Source: Chelonoidis abingdonii (Eukaryota; Chordata; Testudines; Testudinidae). From it: DNA of 64,000 bases. A model generated the notes under the pieces. The model had not been told where the DNA came from. It saw only the letters and a list, made by a program, of their open reading frames with translations, and made no database searches. Below, piece after piece: positions 46,029-55,004 of the stretch; position 1 is the stretch's first letter; every line of letters starts with the position of its first letter. The position numbers were made by a program, and so were the translations under genes. The stretch covers positions 132,669,332-132,733,331 of the forward strand of contig NC_133771.1 in NCBI RefSeq assembly GCF_003597395.2, read 5' to 3'.

Positions 46029-46227
46029 AAAAGCAGCAAAGAGTCCTGTGGCACCTTATAGGCTAACGGACATATTGGAGCATGAGCTTTCGTGGGATGC
46101 ATCCAACAAAGTGGGTATTCACCCACCAAAACTCATGCTCCAATATGTCCGTTAGCCTATAAGGTGCCACGGGACTCTTTGCTGCTTTTACAGATCTAGA
46201 CTAACACAGCTACCCCTTTGATACTTA
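46029..46227. repeat. 199-bp insertion with 68-bp inverted arms inside the Penelope endonuclease
   Basis: Arms 46,029-46,096 and 46,122-46,189 are reverse complements at 65 of 68 positions, separated by 25 bases. The insertion is bounded by an 11-base direct repeat (acagcaactat 46,018-46,028; acaacaactat 46,228-46,238; one mismatch), so it arrived as one event with target duplication. The sequence belongs to the terminal region of another Penelope-type family: it has the 'ttataggctaacggacatattggagcatgagcttt' and 'agactaacacagctacccctttgatactt' words. One copy is full to the tail and the other is truncated and inverted, the pattern expected from template switching or twin priming. Confidence 0.88.
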
Positions 46228-46615
46228 ACAACAACTATGTTGGTGAAACCAGACTATCACTACACTCTCAAATGAACTCACACAGAAAGAAGACAAACAC
46301 ACCCTATCACCTGTGGGTGAACACTTTTCACAAAGTGATCATGCCATATTGACCTTTCATTCCTTGTTCTTAAAGGAAACCTGCACAACACGGTCAAAAG
46401 GCAAGCCTGGGAGCTTAAATGCATAACTCTGCTGGACACTAAAACCATGGACTCAGAGACACTAGTTTTATGGCTCATTAGAGCAGTTTGTAATACACCC
46501 TGCTGCCTCCTAACCCTTAGCTGCCCACTCATTTTTAGTGGTCTCCCACAACATGTGCAAACCCCTTAATCTGTCTCAACTTGTATTTAGCTTAGACCGT
46601 CTTGTTACCTCCCCC

Positions 46616-46660
46616 AGACCTGAAGAAGAGCTGTGTAAAGCTCAAAAACTTGTATTTTCC
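46616..46660 (+). ncRNA. Decayed hammerhead-like motif in Penelope 3' region
   Basis: CTGAAGA (46,620-46,626) fits the hammerhead core CUGANGA. GAGCT/AGCTC (46,628-46,632 with 46,639-46,643) would be stem II, and the following AAAA replaces the required GAAA. Penelope-like elements are known to carry hammerhead ribozymes in their terminal regions. The missing G12 predicts no self-cleavage. The stem is only five pairs, so confidence is limited. Confidence 0.45.
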
Positions 46661-46769
46661 ACCAACAGAAAATGATCCAGTAAGAGACATGACCTCATCT
46701 TCCTTGTCTCTGTCATATCCTGGGACCAACATGCTACAACACTGCAAACATAGGAAATTACACACTGTA

Positions 46770-47400
46770 GACATGTGGACTCACCCCTGCAATGCCTCCT
46801 CCTGGTTGTCCTCAGGAATTAGCTCACTGCCAGCCCTCTGCAGGACAATGATCCACCTGTCCTCTTGGCCCCTGTGTCCTTCCCTAGACTCCAGTGCCCT
46901 TTCAGCTGGGGTGCTGGCACCTGGCAGTCCCCCACCAATCTGGGTCTCCCCTCCCTAGGGAACCTCCAACCCACTGTCCCCACTTTGCCTCAGTTTTGGC
47001 TACTACCCAGTCTCCATCTAGCCCCCATTTATTGGGGCAGACTGCAGTATCAGTCACTCATCATAGGAAAAGGGGTTTGGACCTGCTGCCTTTGCCTACC
47101 CTTGGGCTGCCCCTGCAACCCCCAGTACCTCTGGGCCTTATGCTAGGCTACAGTCCGGGGCTTTCCAGGAAGGAGCTCCCCAGCCTTTCCCCAACGCTGC
47201 TCCACTCAGTACCCTGGGTCTAGCTCCCTGCAGCCAGACCCTTCTCCCTCTACAAGCAGAAGAAGACTGTCTGGACCCCTAGCTCACTGCCTCTTACAGG
47301 GGCCAGCTGGGCCTGATTGGGATGTGGCCACAGCTGAGCCTACTTTCTCCTAATCAGCCCAGGCTTCTTGCCCCAGCCACAGCCCTCTCCTGGGCACACG
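46770..47400. mobile_element. CT-rich LTR-like repeat
   Basis: A GC- and CT-rich block with 'ggccagctgggcctgattgggatgtggccacagctgagcc' near 47,302-47,341 and 'ctccctgcagccagaccc' near 47,225. I recognise these as words of a dispersed retroviral-type LTR in turtles. It follows the Penelope-like element directly. Ends are unclear and frames across it (for example 109 codons at 46,894-47,223) are proline/leucine-rich composition. Confidence 0.5.
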
Positions 47401-47694
47401 CATGCACACACTCACTCTATTAGGTTCAAAGTCAAGCACTCAAAAGTTATGAAATGCCAGAATTAAGAGTGCCTGTGCAAACTTAATTTGGCCTCCTTGT
47501 TCATCTGCATTATGAAACAGTTTTTAATTACATGATCATATTGTTTTCCACAGGCTCCTTGCCTCATTCAGTGCACAGAATGGACCACGCTCTGAGAAAA
47601 GAATCAGGGTTGTATAGTGAAGACGACTTGTCTGTAGGATCCTTGCCTCATTTGTCGCAGTAGTGGGAAGGTGTATAATGAATGAGGCAGTAGA

Positions 47695-48145
47695 TTGCAG
47701 GAAGAGAAAGGATGGTCTCATGGTTAAGTCCCTGGTATGCTTCCCTAGAGAATAGGATTTGAGCCCTGCCTCTGCCACAGAATTCCCATGTGATTCTGGG
47801 CAAGTCACGCAACCCACACTTTTCACAGATGGTCACTAATTGTGCCCTCCTCATTTTCTGCATGCCAGACTTGAGATGTGCTGCAGATGTTCTGAGCATT
47901 CACAGCTGAACTGAAGTCAGTGGGAGCTGTGCTTTACACATATAAAGTACTATATAATGGCAAGTACTCTGAAAAAAGAAGGCCCTAAGCATATTAAATT
48001 GGGCACTCAAAATTAGTGGATATCTTTGACTTTAATCTCTCTGTGCGGGTTCCCCATCTTAAAATGGGGATAATAATACCCTTCACTTCACAGGAGAGTT
48101 GTGAAAATAAATTAATTCATTTTTATGAAGCACTCACGTACTCTA
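47695..48145 (+). repeat. MIR-like SINE, split
   Basis: Left part: 'gatttgagccctgcctctgccacag' (47,757-47,781) and 'gtgattctgggcaagtcacgcaac' (47,791-47,814). Right part: 'ccccatcttaaaatggggataataatacc' (48,052-48,080) and 'gaagcactcacg'. The parts are separated by about 220 bases of other sequence, so an insertion has split one SINE, or two fragments lie side by side. Confidence 0.55.
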
Positions 48146-48149
48146 ATAA

Positions 48150-49360
48150 TGAGTGCCATAGAAAAGCCCACCAAGAAATTACTAATTCTCTCCTCAGAGC
48201 ATGGTTTGAGCAATGTGCAGTAAATAAGGCCTGTGGCCACACACTGAACAACGAGGAGAAAAGAAAATATTGAATAGCTTCTTAAGTGAGCATCTCTATT
48301 CTGTACACTGACTAAAGCAGGGATCCTGTGGAAAAAAACAGTAAGTGATCATGTAATTAAAGACTGTATTATGGTGCATAAGCACGTAAGGGCCAAATTA
48401 GATTGCACAACAACCTTAGTCCTGGCATTTCCCAACATCGGAGTGATTGACTTTGCAACTTAATATTTTTCTTGCATAGTTTTTGTGTGTGTAATAGATG
48501 TATAGATTAGTTCTAGCATAGAACTGCAAGGGCCTGATTTGTGGGAGCAATCGGAGAGTTAGATACCAGTTACTAACAGCTATAATGTGGCCCAGAAATT
48601 CACCATGCCTGAGAAAAACTGCTCCTGCAATTATCTGTGGACATGAAATGGAAGGTTGGTTTTAAAAACACAGCCCTAAGAATTATGCATGTATCCAACC
48701 TATAACAATGCTGAGAAGAAATGTGCTCAGGCACTTGAGGCAAATTTAATTTATTGACTGGCTGAATCTCAGTTGGCACCATGACAGTGAGCCAATGAGA
48801 TAGTGAGTGCTATATTCCTCAGGCTATCAAGGAGGGGATGTTTGTATTGCACAGTAGACCAAATTCTCCTCTGAGTTATACTGTATATATACTGACTTCA
48901 TTAGTATTACCAGATTTCCATTGGTGTAATTAAGAGCAGAATTTTCCCCAGTGAGTATAATGGAGTGTGTTTTCTTTTTGTCAAGGGGCAGAGTTTTGGA
49001 ATGAAACCCTCTCCTATAGTTTTGTCTAAAGTAAAACTGATAAGTTTGTGCTGGCAGATTATTAAGGGAAAACAATTTGTTTTAACTGGAAATCCTGTAC
49101 AATGAAAAGGGCTGAAACAAAAAGGAGAGAAAGCCGAAGTTCAGGAATACTCCTCCATCAAATAAGTTGTGACTAAGAGTTTGCTTTTAATTAAACTAGT
49201 AAGAGCCCTGTAAAAAGCAATTCACAAAGGGGTTAAGGCTCTGCCAGATGGAAAAGGAAAGGGAAAAGTTTGAGTTAAATATACTGGGACAGCTTGTGTT
49301 TATTAATTTATAGACAGGGAACGTGGACTGACTTAGGCCACTACCATGAGTCCATTATAC
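48150..49360. other. Non-coding DNA, nothing recognised
   Basis: AT-rich with no supported gene or repeat. Short frames on both strands are unrelated to known families as far as I can see. Confidence 0.4.
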
Positions 49361-49364
49361 CCAC

Positions 49365-49600
49365 TAAGGGGAGACAATGTGGTCTAGTGGCTGGAGTACC
49401 AGACTCGGCCTCTGCAGATCTGGGTACGTTGCCCAGCTCTGCCTCTGGGCAAGTCATTTGCCTCTCTGTATGTTTCTGTCCCCACCCCATTCCCCCAATT
49501 AGATTGCAAGCTCTTTGGGACAGAGACTGCACAGTGCCTAACACCACAGGATCTCAATCATGTTTGGGGCCTCAAGGCACTACTGAAATATGAATAATAA
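49365..49600 (+). repeat. tRNA-derived SINE with LINE-type tail
   Basis: Begins 'ggagacaatgtggtctagtggctggagtacc', where 'tggtctagtggc..gagtacc' resembles a polymerase III A box. It continues with 'gcccagctctgcctctgggcaagtcatttgcctctctg', then 'agattgcaagctctttgggacagagactgcacagtgccta' as the tail, ending in AATAATAA-like repeats. This is the best preserved SINE of the window. Overlapping frames on both strands (99 and 68 codons) are SINE-derived. Confidence 0.72.
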
Positions 49601-49604
49601 TTTC

Positions 49605-52600
49605 CTGAGGACCAAGCACCCTATTTCTGCTGCCACTGAAGTCAACTTGCTGGAAGAGGCTCCAACGACAGGAACAGGAGACTTTCAAAGAATCCAGAGA
49701 TCTAACAGGATGAGTGAAGACAAGTAGCTACTAGCAATCTTAGCAAAAGTGCTGCACACAGTCCCATGTAGTTTACTTTCATGATCAAGAGCTGAGATCT
49801 AATCCATGCTGGGTTTTTATTTGCACAAAGCTAAAGGCTCTCAGTTTATGGGGCAACTCAGGCACTGTAACTTTTCTGAAGTTTGGTATGAAGCTTTAAT
49901 ATAATTTAGAAGTGCAGGTGGTGGTGCTCTGTATGTGCTGCTAACTCAGAAGGAAAGAATAAGCAAAAGAAACAAAAACTGAATATTAATAGATAGGGCT
50001 ATTTATTTTAAAAGAGATTATTTGTTAAATGATAACTAAATGTAACGTTTGCTCAGGTTGGTTATGTAGTTTTGGGAAGTCTCCAGGCAAATAAATCAGT
50101 GCAGCTGTGAAATGTGGAGGGAGGTTATGTAGCCATTCTCCTGCCCTACACACAGGAGCAAATCCAGCCCTCCAGTTCAGTCCTTACTCATCCCCTCTCC
50201 ATCTGTGATGAGCTCCTTGGAAGTGAAACCACTTCCAGTTCCTGTTTGGGGGAGTGCAGGATGCGTGCACCCCTAGCACACTGGAGAACCCTGCTCTGTA
50301 CAAATTCCCTGTATGGCCACACACAGTACATGGGGTATGAATGAATCTTGTCTCACCCCCTCAGTGGGCAAGGCTCATTGGCTCAAGTGTGGCAATGAAT
50401 GGGGGTAAGATGGTTATTTTCCCAGCACATTTAGTCCGCTCCTGTAGTAACCTACATGATGTAATTTGGACGTAGGTGCACATGTTGCATGAGGGAAGAG
50501 TCTGAAGGAGTCACCTATAAGTTAGTCTGTGTGCACATGACTTGAATGCTAGAAGCAGTTGCAGCATCTCTGTAAATAGTTCTCTTAATAAACAGCTAAT
50601 TTGATTTTACAAGCATGGAGTCCTTTCATGTTATTCTCCAACACCTGATACATGAATCAGCACCCACTCTAGCTATTCAAACTCTGGATTTGGGCCCAGT
50701 TTACCTCATACTACTGGCATCTGTGCAGTTGACTTTGGGAGAAGAGTGCTTCTCACCCTATCAAAGTTCATCTTTTAAGACAGTTGCCTTTATTATTTAT
50801 GCCTAATGCCAGCCCCATCTCTGCTGGGAGCTAACCAGAAAGTAGCATACAACTTTTACCTTTTTATAATATGGCTCATTTTTAAAGTTGGAAGTCAGGA
50901 GAAATAGAACTGGCCTTGCACTAAAATTTCTTAGAAGTAATTTTCATAGGCTATGCTATAATTATATCATGTTTGGAGGGATCTTCATATTTCATTTGGG
51001 GCAGATGTTTTGGCTGATGTGTTCTGCTGTGGAAAGATTTAACACCCATTGGCCTAGCTGCAGATCAACAGTGCCATCTTGTGGTCCTTCAGATTTGTCT
51101 CTATTTTTGTTTTCCTCAAAGATTTCCATATTTTTCTCAAACCACTAACTGCAATAGCTAAAGTGACGTTAAAAAAAATGGAATGCGTTATTGTAAATAC
51201 ACGAGTTCAGAATTGCCTGAAATTTACACTGTGACAATAAAAACGCAATGAATTACTTTTTCTTGAAACAATACTGTACTATTAAGTGTGGCAGATCCTT
51301 GAAAAATCTTTTAATTTCAGTAATGGAGCATTCACAGAGTGATAAATACTGTGTGCTAGAATAATGTCTGTGGCGAATTATTCTAAGCCATACTTTGTCT
51401 TTTATTGGATTCCACTCCATTGAGGCAATTTCATAGTAAAAATGGGATTAGACATACAATTGTCAATGTTTAACGGGTCCAATGAGGCCTCACCATGATG
51501 GCAGAAGGTTCCATACTCATGCTTTTTGTACTCTTGACTCTTAGTGAGCCTCAAGTGCTTTATGAACTATATGTGCATTAGAGCTAGAAGAGCACTTGAA
51601 AAAGAAAAGCCTTTAAATAATTAGCTCAATAATGTCATTATTCAACAAGTAACATTCAGATAGCTTGCAACAGAGTTCAGGGCCACTACGAGGTCCTTAG
51701 GACATAAGGAGTTATTAATTCCACCCTAATTTTTCATTACCCAGGTGTTTGGTGAAGGTCTATAGAAAGGTACTAAAGGAATACCTACTGGAAAGCAGGT
51801 ACGAACGTAATACCTACCAACAGAGTGAACCACAAACTGGGGAATCTTGATATCATGTTTGTTTTGCTTATGGTAATGTGGTTTTGATTTGTGGTGATAA
51901 AGATTTGCCCCTACCGAGCACTACGGTTGGATTTGTGCAGAGTCATTCCCACAGCTATGGAATGTGTCAAATACTGAAAGAAAAAAAAAAGTTTTTCAAA
52001 TATATTATTTGATGTTTCATTTATCTACAGGACATTGCTTACTCTTAACAGCCCAGATATTGCCCTACTATGGAGAGTTGTACTGTAAACTGCTGATACA
52101 TTCGCTCCTCTCTTGTGTCATAGATATACCAAAAATACTGGCATCTTGAGCATTAGTACTGGCACCTAGGTGTTCCACATCAGTGTGTCATCCCATGCAG
52201 CACAGTCCCTGCAAGGCAATATTTTTGGAAATAGTGCTGTAACTGCTCCCTGTACACCCTTGCACTGTGAAAGGTCATACACAGAAACAGTGTATGTTTT
52301 TCATGTTGAGTTCTTCACTCAAGTAAGCCCTAGAAGTCAAAGAAAAACTTAGATAAATCCTCTTTTTTCCTGCTTCCTGGTCAAAATAATATTTATCCAT
52401 TTCATTTTACATGGCTTCAACCCAAGCCATAACTGTTCAGGCTTGCTCTAATCTTGATGCAGGTTCACAACATTTAGTGCATGAATTTCAGTGATCCTTT
52501 GGGAGTATCTGAACCAAGCTTTGACTTTTGCATGTCTCCAAGCCATCTCTCTCTCTCTCTTTTTTTTTTTAAACCACACACACTTTATAAGCACTCCTTA

Positions 52601-52910
52601 GAGATTTTAGCAGAGGCAATTCCCTACCTGCCATAGATGCTAATCTAAAAAAGCTTTCTATCTTATTTGTTGGGCTTTTTTGGGAACCTCACCACAGTCT
52701 CTCAGCATCAGTTTGAAAGTTGCAGATTTATACATACTTCTTCAGCGAGAGAAAAAGTGGGATACTCTTTTTGGGCTAAGCTGGCAAAGGAGCTGTGACT
52801 CTGACTCAGAGTTTTGGATCCATAAAGGGATGGTGAAAGGGTGGAGTTAGGGTGGGGCCAGGGTGTGGGGGGGCGCAAGCACCCACTGGGGCCGGAGAAA
52901 CTTAGTGCCT
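49605..52910. other. Non-coding DNA, 3.3 kb, no gene or clear repeat
   Basis: AT-rich sequence without a supported element until the Penelope terminal region at 52,915. It has a CT run followed by T10 at 52,547-52,571. This is one of the longest repeat-poor stretches of the window, so any host regulatory element would be worth looking for here, but I see no specific site. Confidence 0.45.
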
Positions 52911-52914
52911 ATGG

Positions 52915-53206
52915 AGTTATCCCGATTACACTGGCCTCATTACCCTTATAAAAGTGATTTTTTTCCTACCTTGGTATTCTACTGTTGAGAATAGCCCACT
53001 TCCACTTTAACTGAATTGTCTCATTAGCACTGACCCCCCACTTGGTAAGGCAACTCCCATCTTCTCATGTACTGTGTATATATACCTGCCTACTGTATTT
53101 TCCACTCCATGCATCTGATGAAGTGGGTTCTAACCCACAAAAGCTTATGCCCAAATAAATGTGTTAGTCTCTAAGGTGCCACAAGTACTCCTCCTCTTTT
53201 TCAGTT
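52915..53206 (+). mobile_element. Penelope-like terminal region (ribozyme-bearing)
   Basis: Words in order: 'tagcactgaccccccacttggtaaggcaactcccatcttctcatgtactg' (53,018-53,067), 'tatatatacctgcc', the hammerhead motif at 53,115-53,152, then 'aaataaatgtgttagtctctaaggtgccacaagtactcctcctcttttt' ending at about 53,201. I recognise this as the terminal repeat of a turtle Penelope-like family. No coding part is attached, so it is a 5'-truncated copy or a ribozyme-only fragment. Confidence 0.75.
53110..53155 (+). ncRNA. Hammerhead ribozyme motif, inactivated
   Basis: The full core CTGATGA is intact at 53,115-53,121. Stem II is seven perfect pairs, GTGGGTT with AACCCAC (53,123-53,129 and 53,132-53,138). 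Next comes AAAA (53,139-53,142) where the hammerhead needs GAAA, then a mini stem III, GC-TTAT-GC (53,143-53,150). The cleavage position should read UH but reads CC (53,151-53,152). The C-to-A context (CACA for CACG) looks like CpG decay. Hammerheads are documented in Penelope-like elements, where they process the element RNA; two key changes here predict an inactive relic. Confidence 0.72.
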
Positions 53207-53354
53207 TCCCTTTAATTTCCTTTAAAATGATTAAATAAGTTACCCATCTTCAGCCTTTTGCCTCTGTGCACTGGATTGTAACCATAAAGTCAGTTTGAAA
53301 AATGTATCCTATTAAAAATTCTTGTCCACCCAGCATAGGAGAAGTTAGATGGGG

Positions 53355-53580
53355 GGCATGTTGTAGTTAAGACAGTTGACCAGAACTGGGTTTAGTTCCC
53401 ATCTCTGTCACGGACTTCCTGTGTGACTGGGAAAGTCAATCTGTGCCTCAGTTTCCCGTCTGTAAAATTAAGATAAAAATTCCTCTGTCTATTTAGACTG
53501 CAAGCTCTTGGGGGCAGAGACAATGGGGCACCTGTTTTAGGTGAGGCTATCTGGCCTGTAATGGAGCAATACCATTAAGA
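53355..53580 (+). repeat. MIR-like SINE
   Basis: SINE words in order: 'ctgggtttagttcccatctctgtcacggacttcctgtgtgactgggaaagtca' (53,386-53,438), 'tgcctcagtttcccgtctgtaaaatta' (53,443-53,469), and 'agactgcaagctcttgggggcagagacaatgggg' (53,495-53,528). The last is the LINE-type tail also seen at 49,500. Confidence 0.68.
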
Positions 53581-53598
53581 GTGAGGTTTGGGGTAGTG

Positions 53599-54021
53599 CA
53601 ACGTTTCCCAAACTGTGGATTGCTACTGTAAGTGGAGTTGCTTCATCAACAGATAGGGTTGCAATAATCTCGTGTGTGTGTAGGATGCCACAAAATGGCA
53701 TCCTCCACACAGCATTACCTCACACACTGTACATGTGAGATCATGCTGCATGGAGGATGCTATTTTGCTCTACAAAATGACTCCTATATGGCATGACCTC
53801 GCACACACCGTACGTGTGTGAGGTCATGCCAGTGCAGAGGACTCCATTTTTAAAGCAAAATGACATCCTTCATGGAGTCTGACCTTGCATATACAGTATG
53901 CATGAAGTCACGCCGCAGGGAGCAGGCCATTTTTAAATGGCATTCTTTAGATTGTCTGGGGGTGAGGGAAGCAATACAGCTGAAAATGGGGTCATGCAGG
54001 GAAAATGTTTGGGAACTGCTG
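53599..54021. mobile_element. hAT-type foldback element containing hairpin repeats
   Basis: Left end CAACGTTTCCCAAACTG and reverse complement of right end CAGCAGTTCCCAAACATTTT share the 'TTCCCAAAC' terminal word of hAT elements. The interior holds three related ~80-base units starting near 53,717, 53,790 and 53,878, each with an 'acctcgcacac' and 'gtgtgaggtcatgc' pair. Flanking octamers do not match clearly. Frames at its right edge belong to the LINE relic beyond it. Confidence 0.65.
53791..53829. repeat. 39-base near-perfect hairpin in the repeat unit
   Basis: GCATGACCTCGCACACACC pairs with GTGTGTGAGGTCATGC around a central CGTACG; two or three positions are unpaired. The first unit (53,717-53,760) and third unit (53,878-53,920) carry weaker versions of the same hairpin. 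Confidence 0.75.
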
Positions 54022-54700
54022 GGAAGAGAAAGCTGAAGGATTCTTTAGCATAGCAAATTCCATTTTTCAAGATCATCAGGCTGTGAAGGAGTTTTCCATA
54101 GTGATGGATGGGCTGCAAAAAATGGCAGAATCTATAGGACTTAAGATCAATAGTGATAAACCCAAAGTTATACATGACTCCTATCAAATGGAAACGAATG
54201 ACCTGCTGATGCTGCTTGTAGATGGAAATGACATTGAATGGTTGAATAGTTTTATCTGTCTGGGTAGTTGGCTGTCAGCAGAAGGTTCTATTTCTGAAGA
54301 AGTCACACATTGGATCGGTCTTGTGTCAATGACATTTCAACATTGTCAAATGTCTCTGTTTGGGCAGTGGGCTGTCCATGTGACACTTAAGATGTGAGTG
54401 TTCAGCATGGCAATAATGACAACCCAGTTGTACGAAGCAGAAATATGGCTGTTAAAAACCGCTGAGGAGAGGAAACTTAATAGTTTTCAGTGTCAAAAGT
54501 TACAGCGTATTCTTAACAGCCACTGGTTTGATTTTGTCACAAAAGAGGAGATACTTAGACAACCTTGGCAATTTGAGAACAAATTGACTGTAATATGGGT
54601 CATGTCCAGAGTGCAGAAGAAAGTGTGCAAATATTGCCTCCCTTCCCCCAAGTGTGCTTTTACAGAAGGTTGATAGATCTGAAGGAAGAAAGTTGGAAAG
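54005..54700 (+). pseudogene. Non-LTR retrotransposon reverse transcriptase C-terminal relic
   Basis: Two consecutive plus-strand frames (to 54,397, then from 54,398) together give GLKINSDKPKVI, VDGNDIEWLNSFICLGSWLS, EEVTHWIG and then TTQLYEAEIWLLKTAEERKL, LNSFQCQKLQRILNSHW. This order ('GLKIN..K.K', 'V.G..IE....F.YLGS', 'Y..E.W.L....... L..F....LR.IL') is the thumb and connection region of non-LTR (LINE) reverse transcriptases of the kind that lack a host function. The catalytic FADD region is missing upstream, where a hAT element abuts. A stop separates the two frames. The clade is uncertain; it is not the CR1 type seen at 31 and 35 kb. Confidence 0.72.
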
Positions 54701-54704
54701 AGGT

Positions 54705-55000
54705 TGGAAGATGCAGTTTTGACAAATTTAAGAAGCCTAAATCCTCCCATACTGGCTCTTGCCAAAGGAAGAAGACGTGCAAGGGACCCGTTCAAGATGG
54801 AAGTGCATCTACATGCCACCACAGGTACAACACACGCCTGCGAATATGCTGCTATTGCTGCTTCCCTGATTGATGCTGCAGCTTGCTGCTAATGACAGTT
54901 TTCCCAGACAATGGAGACAGAGCTGTGCAAGCCTTCAGTGAGGCACCAGCAGGTGCCTGTATGGTTGCAGGACCATGTATTAGAACGTGCCCCTAATATG
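54705..55000 (+). pseudogene. Probable LINE C-terminal tail
   Basis: Downstream of the reverse transcriptase relic the frame 54,595-54,873 contains CHHRYNTRLRICCYCC. Many LINE proteins of this type end with a short zinc-knuckle-like segment, and this may be its remains, but the spacing is not convincing. It is listed because it is contiguous with the relic upstream. Confidence 0.3.
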
Positions 55001-55004
55001 TGTA

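Larger units (their letters stand above)
44340..46745 (+). mobile_element. Penelope-like retroelement, decayed, split by an insertion
   Basis: Penelope-like elements encode a reverse transcriptase followed by a GIY-YIG endonuclease. In order I see: a KSADKGGTIVVLNYDDH region (about 44,590-44,635), corresponding to the family's 'K.ADKGG..V' motif; an LGLPIICG segment near 44,845; an 'NNFHQNTILATMGLTSLHTN' segment near 44,960-45,020; the catalytic motif at 45,267-45,278 reading YIND where active elements have YIDD; and an endonuclease with YVGETR near 46,236, interrupted by 46,029-46,227. It then has a 3' tail 'ccagacctgaagaagagctgtg' and ends around 46,745. Frames shift many times, so it is dead. 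The 5' end is uncertain. Confidence 0.82.
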
